From NCBI RefSeq assembly GCF_010915725.1, contig NZ_JAAIJR010000006.1, forward strand, positions 25,378 through 89,377: 64,000 bases of DNA, read 5' to 3'. Of the stretch, positions 28,332 through 35,674 are shown piece after piece. This DNA comes from Thiorhodococcus mannitoliphagus. GTDB taxonomy: Bacteria; Pseudomonadota; Gammaproteobacteria; Chromatiales; Chromatiaceae. The notes below the pieces were generated by a model. It was not told the origin of the DNA. It made no database searches and saw nothing but the letters and a program-made list of their open reading frames with translations. The position numbers and the translations under genes are program-made. Positions within the stretch are counted from its first letter, which is position 1; every line of letters starts with the position of its first letter.

Positions 28332-29099
28332 TCAGATGGTCCCCGCCAGCGCCGCGCGCAGCGCGAGATTGGTGTCGCGCGCGTCTTCCAGCTCATCGGC
28401 GGTCCCAGTGAAGAGCAGCCGCCCGCGCGCCAGCACGGCGATGCGGTGCGGCTCATCACCCAGGATGTCCGGCCGGTTGTCGGTCGCGACCAGCGTCAGA
28501 CCGCGATTGCGGCTCAGATTGCTCAGCACGCCCAGGGTCTCGCGCATGGCGGGGAGATCCAGCCCCTCGGAAAAACCGTCCCATACCAGGATCTTCGGCT
28601 CGCGAATCAGCGCGCGCGCCAGCTCCACCAAGCGCCTTTGCCCCAGCGAGAGTGCCCGTGGCACCTGATTCTCGAGTCCGTCCAGATTCAGCAATGTCAT
28701 CACCAATCGGGCTGCGCGCGCCATGGCACTGCGGCTGAGCGGCTCATCACGCAGCGGCAGCAGAAGATTGTCGAGCACGGTCGCGCTCTCCAAGAGGGAA
28801 CCGCCCTGCAAGACCCCGCCGACATCGGCGCGCAGCCGCTTGAGGGCGTCACCCTCGAGTCCGTCCAGCGCGCGACCGAGAAGTTGGATTCTACCCGCTG
28901 ACGGGCGATCCAGCCCCAGCAGGAGACGCGCCAGCAGGGTCTTTCCCGCGCCATTGGGGCCAGTAACCAGCAGCCACTCGCCGCGCGGCACCGACAGCGC
29001 GATGTCGCTCAGCGCCATCTGACCCTTGACGTGCTGATAGACGCCACTCAGCTCAAGCACCGGCTCGTCGGCGATGGCGCCTGGAGTCGCTTGCATCAC
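28332..29099 (-). CDS. MlaF-like ABC ATPase, apparently lacking catalytic residues
   Basis: A 255-residue ABC nucleotide-binding subunit for the adjacent MlaE-like permease. Walker A GPNGAGKT (47-54), Q-loop Q98 and signature LSLGQ (150-154) are present. Walker B reads KILVWDGFSEGLD: D174 is kept but the catalytic glutamate is replaced by G175, and the switch region reads LTLVATDNRPD with Asp207 where the histidine belongs. Both residues needed for normal ATP hydrolysis are thus missing, while ATP binding and dimerisation motifs persist. The protein may bind ATP without turning it over, or hydrolyse slowly. Nothing in the reading frame suggests a sequence error. Confidence 0.9.
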   Translation of the reverse strand: MMQATPGAIADEPVLELSGVYQHVKGQMALSDIALSVPRGEWLLVTGPNGAGKTLLARLLLGLDRPSAGRIQLLGRALDGLEGDALKRLRADVGGVLQGGSLLESATVLDNLLLPLRDEPLSRSAMARAARLVMTLLNLDGLENQVPRALSLGQRRLVELARALIREPKILVWDGFSEGLDLPAMRETLGVLSNLSRNRGLTLVATDNRPDILGDEPHRIAVLARGRLLFTGTADELEDARDTNLALRAALAGTI

Positions 29100-29115
29100 C
29101 GCCTATTCCCGCCGA

Positions 29116-29934
29116 CTACCGCAAGAACAGCACGATGAGGAGATCCGCGATCAAGATGGCCGCAACCGCACCGATCATCGTCCGGGTCGCGGCCTGACTG
29201 ATACCCTCCGGATCGCGACCGGCCGCGGTCCCATTCACGGTCGCGATGAGCGCGACCAACAAGGAGAAGAGCAAGGGCTTGAGCAAGGCCTCGATGAGAT
29301 CTCCGGGCGCCAGCGCACGCCCAAAGGCGCCCAGCAAACTCGCCGGGGAGAGACCCGCCATTCCCCAGAGCCAGAGCCCAGCGGTGGCGAGCGTCACCAG
29401 GCTGCCCCAAACCGTGAAGGCGAAGCTCATGAGCAGCATGGCCAGGAGCACCGGCCCCAGGGTGAAGCGGATGGGATCGATGCCATTGATCAGCAGGCCA
29501 TCGATCTCACCGCTGACCGCAAGGCTCGCCTGACGGACCGCGAGCGCCACACCGGCCCGTCCGGCGACCAAGATACCGACCAAGATGGGCACCAACTCCA
29601 TGACCACCGCGTAGGCGCCGGAGGCCAAGACCAGTCCGGGCAGATCCAGCCGCGCCAAGATGCTCTGCGACTGATGCCCCAGGATCAAACCGACCACCAG
29701 GGTGACCAGGGTGATGGCCGGGAGGATGGAGAGCCCAGCCTGTCGCAGCGACGCGGCAAAGGCGGGCAGGTCGAGACGCGCCTTGCCGAGGAGGATAAGG
29801 CCGTAGAGCCCGAGACAGCGCACCAGGGCCAGCCCGCCCAGCCCGATCCGCTCGATCCAGCCAGTCGCCCCGGAGAAGAGGGGCGCAGTCCTCGCATCCG
29901 AGGGAATGGGGCGACTGCTGCGCGCTCTCGACAT
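29116..29934 (-). CDS. MlaE-like ABC permease
   Basis: A 272-residue inner-membrane permease of the MlaE family, which extracts or inserts lipids together with an ABC ATPase and an MCE protein. It has a family-typical amphipathic start (GWIERIGLGGLALVRCLGLYG), five or so transmembrane segments and the conserved stretch VPILVGILVAGRAGVALAVR with the coupling region SGEIDGLLINGIDPIRF. Normal family length is about 260. It begins six bases after the RyR gene stop and is followed by the ATPase after 16 bases. Confidence 0.9.
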   Translation of the reverse strand: MSRARSSRPIPSDARTAPLFSGATGWIERIGLGGLALVRCLGLYGLILLGKARLDLPAFAASLRQAGLSILPAITLVTLVVGLILGHQSQSILARLDLPGLVLASGAYAVVMELVPILVGILVAGRAGVALAVRQASLAVSGEIDGLLINGIDPIRFTLGPVLLAMLLMSFAFTVWGSLVTLATAGLWLWGMAGLSPASLLGAFGRALAPGDLIEALLKPLLFSLLVALIATVNGTAAGRDPEGISQAATRTMIGAVAAILIADLLIVLFLR

Positions 29935-29939
29935 GGCGC

Positions 29940-31688
29940 TCAGTACTCGAAGGTCCAGGTCGGCGCGGCGCTCCGCGCCGAGATGGAGATCCGCTTGGAC
30001 GGACCTGAGAGCGGCTGCTCACTGCCCAATTGCAGGACGATCTCGCCCCGCTCGCCGATCCATCGCTGCAGCTGCTCCGAGCCGTCCAGCATGACCCTAC
30101 GGGAGGCCAGGGCTGCCAGGTCGAGCACATCCGTCCGTGCGGCCTCATCCGCTTGTCGATCGAGCAGCTTGGGGATGGGGCCAGTCAGCAGCCAGATGAG
30201 TTCGGCCTCGGCGCGCTCCAGCGCCTGCCGAACCATCAGCCGCACATCCGCATGCTCCAGGGTCGCCGCGAAGACCAGTGCGCGGTCCGGATACCGCAGA
30301 CGCAGGCGCTCGAGCACCCTCGGCATCGCGCCCCTGGCCTGGTGATCGAGCTGTGTGCCCGGGGCCGGATCGGGCAGCGCGACGATCAGCGTGCGCACGA
30401 CGCCGAGCCCCGAGCGCGCAAGCAGGGTCGGGACGCCGCGCACCGCGAACCTGTCCAGATCCTTCATCGCCGTGGAGAGCGCCGCATAGGGGATGAGCTG
30501 CGGGTGGTGCTTGCGGACATTGTCGCGCTCCGGCGCGAAGCTCCAGCCGTTCAGATAACGATCGGCGGCCCAGCGCTCATGCTCGATGACCGCCAGCCGC
30601 TCGATCTCGAGCGGGCTGAAGCTGAAAGACTCGACCATCTCTTCTGGCAGGGCCCGGCAGTCGGTCACGGCCAGCTTGGCCCGCAGGTGATCGGCCTGAT
30701 GGCGATTGGCCTGACGGTAGGAGCTGGCGAGCTGTTCCCATGGCTTGCCGGCGGGTTCGCTGCCGGGATCGCGCCCCTGGGCCGCGATGGTGTCGCAGTA
30801 ATGCTCATGGATGGTGCGGGCGACGGCATCGCCGGCACCCTCGAGCAAGACCTCGGGACGGCAGACCTCGCCGAGATAGGAAACCGGGATCAGCTGGCCG
30901 TCCCAGTCCGCAAGTCGCCCAGTCGGCCCGGCCTCGCCAATCTCGACCAGGATCGGCGGAGACGCCTGCTGTGTCCGCTCGATGGCCCGGGCGAGGGTCT
31001 GCGCGGTCGACAAGGCATGCGCGGCCGGCGCGCCAAGACTCACGAACGCCAGGGTCACCTTGGGCCTATCCTTCAGGTCCAGCGCATCCAGGGACGCGAA
31101 CTCAAGGTCCGCAATGGCTCGGGCTTGGGGATACTCGGCCGTGAAGGCAGCCGCGTCTTGTTCCGGGCTCGCGCTGAGCACCGTCACCCGCGGGCGCCCC
31201 TCGCCATAGTGGATCAACCTCAGGGCCTGCAGCAGATAGGCTCTAGCCGGCGGGGCCAAACCGGCGATCAGGAGGTGCGGCACCTGGCCGAAGATCGGGT
31301 CCATGGCGAGGTGCAACGGCCAGCGGGTCAAGAGGGCGCGCGCTGCACGGCCCTCGACACCCAAGGTCTCGACGATGAGACCAGAGTCGGCAGCGGGAAC
31401 CGGAAGTTCGGGCGGCGGATCGGCGCGGTGCATGACGAGCAGGCGCGTCCGAGCGCGACGCGCCCGGCCAGGCGGGCGCGCGTAGCGCCGCATCAGCTCG
31501 GCAACCAAGCGGCTTGGCTCAGCCGGCTCGGCCAGGACCAGGATCCCGTTTCGCATCGGCTTCAGCGTCAGGATCGCGTCCTCGCCGAGCAGGCGCACGC
31601 CCATTCCGGCTGCACCCAGGCTATCGGCCACCTCCTTGGCCAAGGGCTCGGCGCCACACACCACGACCTTGCGCCGCCCGAACCACAT
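29940..31688 (-). CDS. RyR-domain protein with two N-terminal Rossmann-like domains
   Basis: A 582-residue soluble protein. Residues 1-130 (RKVVVCGAEPLAKEVADSL) and about 135-300 (VPHLLIAGLAPPARAYLLQAL) look like two Rossmann/TrkA-N-type nucleotide-binding folds. Residues about 317-414 are a RyR domain: PWEQLASSYRQANRHQADHL, IEHERWAADRYLNGW and HPQLIPYAALSTAMKDLDR carry the conserved aromatic and basic residues of the domain first described in ryanodine receptors. Residues 420-560 form another alpha/beta domain (RTLIVALPDPAPGTQL) that could be SLOG-like. It overlaps the upstream SLOG gene by one base and precedes the lipid permease by five, so it probably senses a nucleotide-type ligand for this transporter. 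Ligand unknown. Confidence 0.85.
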   Translation of the reverse strand: MWFGRRKVVVCGAEPLAKEVADSLGAAGMGVRLLGEDAILTLKPMRNGILVLAEPAEPSRLVAELMRRYARPPGRARRARTRLLVMHRADPPPELPVPAADSGLIVETLGVEGRAARALLTRWPLHLAMDPIFGQVPHLLIAGLAPPARAYLLQALRLIHYGEGRPRVTVLSASPEQDAAAFTAEYPQARAIADLEFASLDALDLKDRPKVTLAFVSLGAPAAHALSTAQTLARAIERTQQASPPILVEIGEAGPTGRLADWDGQLIPVSYLGEVCRPEVLLEGAGDAVARTIHEHYCDTIAAQGRDPGSEPAGKPWEQLASSYRQANRHQADHLRAKLAVTDCRALPEEMVESFSFSPLEIERLAVIEHERWAADRYLNGWSFAPERDNVRKHHPQLIPYAALSTAMKDLDRFAVRGVPTLLARSGLGVVRTLIVALPDPAPGTQLDHQARGAMPRVLERLRLRYPDRALVFAATLEHADVRLMVRQALERAEAELIWLLTGPIPKLLDRQADEAARTDVLDLAALASRRVMLDGSEQLQRWIGERGEIVLQLGSEQPLSGPSKRISISARSAAPTWTFEY

Positions 31689-32455
31689 CAGGCACCCGCC
31701 TCCCGCTCAAGCTCGTCGCGCAGCAGGCAGGGCAAGGTCTCCGCGGCATCGTCCAAATCGACGATCCGCAGCAAGCTGTGATCGGCATCGGCCAGCTCGG
31801 GGCCAGGCGGTCCGATCTCCCCGCGCACCCAGGCGGCCAACAGATCCGAGGTCCCGCCCGAACCGCCCAAGACGACGCAGGGCCGAGCCGCGGCCAGCGA
31901 GCAGGCAACGTCCAGACGCGTGATGTCACCACCGGCGGCGACCAGGGTCAGCGAGCCTCGCCGCAGCGCAAGCGCCTGGGCGACGGCCTGGATCCAGGGC
32001 GACTCATCGCCCCACCGCTCGCCGGGCACCAAGAGAAAATGGCTGTGATTGGGATCGAGAGTGGCACCGCCCTGCGCGGCAAGTGCGTGCGCGCCGAGGA
32101 CGCACGCGCAACGCGCCTGCTGTGGCCGACTGTCCGGCGCGACCGTGCCGATCGCAGCGACGCCAATAAGCGGAAAGCGCGCACGGCAGCTGAGCCTTGC
32201 CTGCCCCATCGCCGCCATGACGCCAAAGGCGGTCCCGCCGTCGACGACCAGGGCACCCATGTCATCCAGCACAGGCGCCACGCACTCGAGCACCGCAAGC
32301 AGACGCGATGCGACCCGAGGCGCGATGTTCGACGCCCCGCCAACCATCACCAGCACGGGATGTCCAGGCGCGAGAGCGATTTCCGACAGGGCCTCATGCA
32401 GCACTTCGGACAGGGCGATCCGAGCCGGACCTTGCTCGGCGGCGATCACAGCCAT
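31688..32455 (-). CDS. SLOG-domain protein of the LSDAT (TRPM N-terminal-like) type
   Basis: A 255-residue single-domain protein. Glycine-rich loops occur in the order expected for LSDAT/SLOG Rossmann folds: HPVLVMVGGASNIA (32-45), ALVVDGGTAFGVMAAMG (68-84), FPLIGVAAIGTV (94-105), DPNHSHFLLVPGERWGDESPWI (134-155) and RPCVVLGGSGGTSDLLAAW (191-209). These domains bind nucleotide-derived ligands; in animals they form the N-terminus of TRPM channels. It opens the operon, overlapping the RyR gene by one base. No signal peptide or membrane segment. A cytosolic sensor or enzyme role is inferred. Confidence 0.85.
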   Translation of the reverse strand: MAVIAAEQGPARIALSEVLHEALSEIALAPGHPVLVMVGGASNIAPRVASRLLAVLECVAPVLDDMGALVVDGGTAFGVMAAMGQARLSCRARFPLIGVAAIGTVAPDSRPQQARCACVLGAHALAAQGGATLDPNHSHFLLVPGERWGDESPWIQAVAQALALRRGSLTLVAAGGDITRLDVACSLAAARPCVVLGGSGGTSDLLAAWVRGEIGPPGPELADADHSLLRIVDLDDAAETLPCLLRDELEREAGA

Positions 32456-32482
32456 GCCTTCAGCAAGCCTCCCTTGGGCCAG

Positions 32483-32944
32483 TTACTCGGATTGATGGAG
32501 AACCTCACCTGCCTGATCGACGACCGTCACCTTCATGGGAATCCCCTCACGGATGCTCGCGGAGACGACGCAGAAGTCCTCGAACAGCGCCTTGCAGCGA
32601 CCGAAGCGGGCCGACTCCTTGACCACGTCGGCGACGATGAGCCGGATCTCGAGCCCTCCGATGCGCAGACGCTTGCGCGCGTTGCGAATCATGATGCAGG
32701 TCGCCTCCGCCTTGAGGCAGTCTTCCGGCGGCTCCTCCTTGAAGACGCAGTAGAGCAAGCTCGCACTCAGACAGTTGGCCGCGGCGGCGGCCAGCACCCG
32801 TGATGCGTTGGGCCCCTGCTGCTCGCCCAAGGGCGGGGGCTCGTCCATCAGCAGGTCGGCGGCGCGCTTCCAATCGAACGCCACATTGATCTGGAAACCT
32901 TCACGCTGCTCCAAATGAATGGTGAAACGGCCTTCTTCGGACAT
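32483..32944 (-). CDS. OsmC family protein
   Basis: A 153-residue OsmC/Ohr-superfamily protein, thiol-dependent peroxidase-like. The ATG at 32944 is set by AGGAG six bases upstream; a longer frame to 33049 is not conserved. It contains the family core NASRVLAAAAANCLSASLLY with the first cysteine, and a second cysteine in AEATCIMIRN, though spacing differs from Ohr, so peroxidase activity is not certain. It is 27 bases upstream of the SLOG gene on the same strand and may share its transcript. Confidence 0.82.
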   Translation of the reverse strand: MSEEGRFTIHLEQREGFQINVAFDWKRAADLLMDEPPPLGEQQGPNASRVLAAAAANCLSASLLYCVFKEEPPEDCLKAEATCIMIRNARKRLRIGGLEIRLIVADVVKESARFGRCKALFEDFCVVSASIREGIPMKVTVVDQAGEVLHQSE

Positions 32945-33032
32945 GCTGTCTCCTGTTACTGGAATCCTGCGGGGCTTCGGATGAGCCCCGCACCGAACGA
33001 TTGGCACTCGGAAAACGCCTGATCCGGATGGG

Positions 33033-33461
33033 TCAGACCGCCTTCCCAAAGTCGTAGGTCTTGGCGTCCCGCACGGCGCGCACGCCGGCCGCGCGCACTG
33101 AGTCTGGATCCGCCGCGAAGGCGCGCCAGTCGCCCCCGCGAATCACGCGACACCCCTCCACACTGCCCCGGTAGACATAGATCCAGGCGCGCCCATAGGG
33201 GGTCTGGATCTGCTGCCGATCGTAGAGCCTGGGATAGTCCTCGAGCCGATCCAGCCGGCGCAGACAGGCGCGATCGATCTCGTAAACCTCGCCGAGGATC
33301 TGCGTCCGCCCGCCCTTGACCACCCCAGGGTAGGCCCCGAGCAGGAAGAGACTGTAGCAGGGCCGCGTGCGGAAGCCGCCGAGAAAGCCCGCGCCGACGA
33401 GGAGGCCATGGTTGACCTCGCCGCGCAGCAGGGTGCCGTAGACAAAGACGCGATGGCGCAT
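33033..33461 (-). CDS. Gamma-glutamylcyclotransferase-like (AIG2/GGCT) protein
   Basis: A 142-residue protein of the AIG2-like fold: it opens with HRVFVYGTLLRGEVNH, the glycine loop that binds the gamma-glutamyl group, and has GEVYEIDRACLRRLDRLEDYP with the acidic catalytic position in LDRLE. Members cyclise gamma-glutamyl amines or peptides to 5-oxoproline; substrate cannot be told. It begins seven bases after the DJ-1/PfpI gene, suggesting a joint transcript for thiol or aldehyde metabolism. Confidence 0.85.
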   Translation of the reverse strand: MRHRVFVYGTLLRGEVNHGLLVGAGFLGGFRTRPCYSLFLLGAYPGVVKGGRTQILGEVYEIDRACLRRLDRLEDYPRLYDRQQIQTPYGRAWIYVYRGSVEGCRVIRGGDWRAFAADPDSVRAAGVRAVRDAKTYDFGKAV

Positions 33462-33468
33462 GCCCTTA

Positions 33469-34056
33469 TCAGGGCTCGATGCGTGTGCCTAGCACCTCGA
33501 GGAACTTGCGGATCCAGGCTGGATGGGCCGGCCAAGCAGGCGCCGTGACCAGATTGCCGTCGGCATAGGCATTGGAGACCGCCTCGTTGACCTCGCACCA
33601 GGTGCCGCCAGCGCTCTCCAGTTCCGGGCGCACTGCGGGATAGGCCGTGCAGCGCTTGCCCTCCAAGACGCCGGCGGCCGCCAAGATCTGCTGTCCATGG
33701 CAGACGGAGGCGATCGGCTTATCGCCGGCGGCGAAGTGCCGGACGATCTCGATCACCCTGGGGTTCAGTCGCAGATACTCTGGCGCGCGCCCACCCGGGA
33801 TCACCAGGGCATCGTACTTGGCGGGCTCGACCGCGGCGAAATCCGCATTGATGGCAAAGTTGTGCCCAGGCTTCTCGCTGTAGGTCTGATCGCCCTCGAA
33901 GTCGTGGATGGCAGTGCGGACATAATCGCCCGGCAGCTTACCGGGGCAGACCGTATGAACGCTGTGACCGACCATCTGCAGCATCTGAAAGGGCACCATC
34001 GCCTCATAGTCTTCGACGTAGTCGCCGACGAGCATCAGGATCTTTTTCGCAGCCAT
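33469..34056 (-). CDS. DJ-1/PfpI family protein
   Basis: A 195-residue single-domain protein of the DJ-1/PfpI superfamily. The nucleophile elbow [10 protein letters not shown] holds the reactive cysteine, the acidic partner is in GDYVEDYEA near the N-terminus, and [11 protein letters not shown] is the usual oxyanion region. Members include glyoxalases, deglycase-like proteins and peptidases; this one resembles the intracellular PfpI/YhbO-like branch with an inserted segment (YSEKPGHNF). The ATG at 34056 follows GGAG nine bases upstream. First gene of the pair with the gamma-glutamylcyclotransferase-like gene. Confidence 0.88.
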   Translation of the reverse strand: MAAKKILMLVGDYVEDYEAMVPFQMLQMVGHSVHTVCPGKLPGDYVRTAIHDFEGDQTYSEKPGHNFAINADFAAVEPAKYDALVIPGGRAPEYLRLNPRVIEIVRHFAAGDKPIASVCHGQQILAAAGVLEGKRCTAYPAVRPELESAGGTWCEVNEAVSNAYADGNLVTAPAWPAHPAWIRKFLEVLGTRIEP

Positions 34057-34221
34057 GGCAAGGGGCTCCAAGGATGGCAAAGATTGGAAGGCTCAAACTA
34101 TAGCATTAGGAAGCACCGACATCGCTCGACGGATCGCGATGGAAAGCCGGCGATTCACCCGCTGCCCCAGGGCAATCGCCTAATGCTAGCGAGGCTTCGC
34201 CTCAAACCGACGAGTCATGCC

Positions 34222-34300
34222 ATCGGAATCGGTATCGGTATCGGGATCGGGATCGTCGGTTCGATACCGATACCGATACCGATACCGATACCGATACCGA
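34222..34300. repeat. Hexanucleotide inverted array (atcggt / accgat)
   Basis: Left arm: about six units of atcggt/atcggg type; right arm: six perfect units of accgat; four bases (tcgg/ttcg) between. The arms can pair into a hairpin of more than 30 bp. It occupies most of the non-coding space between the divergent DJ-1 gene (start 34056) and pyrD (start 34483); the rest of that 425-base gap shows no gene. Confidence 0.9.
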
Positions 34301-34482
34301 CGGGCTTGGATGGTCGGACGCTTCATCGAAATTTGACTCATCTGCAAGCATTTTGCGCCCTCAAGGATTCTAGTCCCACCCAGCACCTGAGCTGGATTCG
34401 GCGACAATAGAGGTCCACGCAGACCATGATCATTGCCGGGTGCCAGCTCAAGGCAGTCGGCCGCTACAAGGAAATCCGCAGC

Positions 34483-35550
34483 ATGACAATGCCCGATCTC
34501 TGGCCCCTTCTCCGCCCACTGGCCTTTCGCATGGATCCCGAGGCCGCGCACGACCTCGCCCTAGGGCTGCTCTCGCGATGGTCGAGCACCTTTTCCGGCC
34601 GACTCGCGTCGACACGTCTCGCGCGCGACCCGAGCCTCGGCGTCGAAGCCATGGGTCTGCATTTCCCCAATCCGATCGGGCTCGCGGCGGGCTTGGACAA
34701 GAACGGGACCGCGATCCCAGCCTGGCAAGCCATGGGCTTCGGCTTCGTCGAGGTCGGTACGGTGACGGCCCTGGCGCAGCCGGGCAACCCCAAGCCCAGG
34801 CTGTTTCGGCTCGAGCGCGACGGCGCCCTGGTCAACCGCATGGGATTCAACAATCAGGGGGCGGAGGCCATGGCACGCGGATTGGAGCGGCTGCGCGCGC
34901 GCGGCCTCCCAGAGGTGCCGCTTGGCGTCAACCTCGGCAAGTCCAAGGTGACGCCGCCCGAGCAGGCTGCCGACGATTATCGACGCAGCTTCGAACAGCT
35001 CGGCGCGCTGGCGGATTATGTCGTCGTCAATGTCTCGAGCCCGAACACGCCAGGTCTGCGTGATCTCCAGCGGGTCGACGAGGTCGCGCGCATCCTCGAC
35101 GCCATCCAGGCGCCGAATCAGCGGCTCGCCAAGCCCCGCCCAATCCTGCTGAAGCTCGCCCCGGATCTGACGGACGAAGACGCCATCGATTGCGCTCGGG
35201 CCGCTCTCGGCGCAGGTGCGGCAGGGCTCATCCTCACCAACACGACCATTCGCTTCGAAGGCCTGGAGAGTTCGACGGAAGGGCTCAGTGGCGGACTCTC
35301 GGGACGTCCCCTCCTCGAGCGCAGCACCGCCCTCTTGGGTCAGGTGCGGGCCGCGATCGGACCCGAGCCGGTCCTGGTCGGCGTTGGTGGCGTGATGGAT
35401 CCGCAAGGCGCGATCGCCAAGCTCGAGGCCGGTGCCGATCTGGTGCAGATCTACACCGGATTCATCTATCAAGGCCCGGCATTCGTGCAACGGCTGCTCG
35501 CGGCGATCAAGCGAGCGCGCACTGCCGATCAGCCTACCAAGATCGCTTGA
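34483..35550 (+). CDS. pyrD: Dihydroorotate dehydrogenase (quinone), class 2
   Basis: Fourth step of pyrimidine synthesis: oxidises dihydroorotate to orotate and passes electrons to the quinone pool from the inner face of the membrane. The class 2 type is shown by the N-terminal helix (PDLWPLLRPLAFRMDPEAAH) that docks to the membrane. FMN site IGLAAGLDKNG, substrate loop MGFNNQG, catalytic serine in VNVSSPNTPGL, and phosphate loop GVGGVMD are intact. The ATG at 34483 has AGGA upstream; 34426 is a longer frame without conservation. Transcribed alone, convergent with the CheB-CheR fusion. Confidence 0.96.
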   Translation: MTMPDLWPLLRPLAFRMDPEAAHDLALGLLSRWSSTFSGRLASTRLARDPSLGVEAMGLHFPNPIGLAAGLDKNGTAIPAWQAMGFGFVEVGTVTALAQPGNPKPRLFRLERDGALVNRMGFNNQGAEAMARGLERLRARGLPEVPLGVNLGKSKVTPPEQAADDYRRSFEQLGALADYVVVNVSSPNTPGLRDLQRVDEVARILDAIQAPNQRLAKPRPILLKLAPDLTDEDAIDCARAALGAGAAGLILTNTTIRFEGLESSTEGLSGGLSGRPLLERSTALLGQVRAAIGPEPVLVGVGGVMDPQGAIAKLEAGADLVQIYTGFIYQGPAFVQRLLAAIKRARTADQPTKIA

Positions 35551-35585
35551 ACCGCAGAGCGCGCGAAGCCACTACAGGCCTTCAA

Positions 35586-35661
35586 GCAAAGCGACCTGGG
35601 AGCGACGCCCCGTCGCGATCGCGCGCCCGTCGCGGCGGGGCGCCGCTCCCACCGACCGCGC
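35586..35661. repeat. REP-like GC-rich palindrome, copy A
   Basis: Two 20-base arms (35598-35617 and 35631-35650) match at about 18 positions when inverted (gggagcgacgccccg / cggggcgccgctccc) around the loop atcgcgcgcccgt. It lies between the convergent ends of pyrD and the CheB-CheR gene and may serve as a bidirectional terminator. Related copies are at 40575-40661 and from 63981 to the window end. Confidence 0.8.
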
Positions 35662-35674
35662 GCTTGGAGCAGGT

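Noticed and set aside
30030..31781. A 583-codon open frame on the plus strand
   Set aside because: It is the complement of the RyR gene; the minus strand carries recognisable domains and tight operon spacing, the plus frame has none.
33523..34410. A 295-codon plus-strand frame across the hexamer array
   Set aside because: Antisense to the DJ-1/PfpI gene, and the repeated Gly-Ile segment comes only from the hexamer array.
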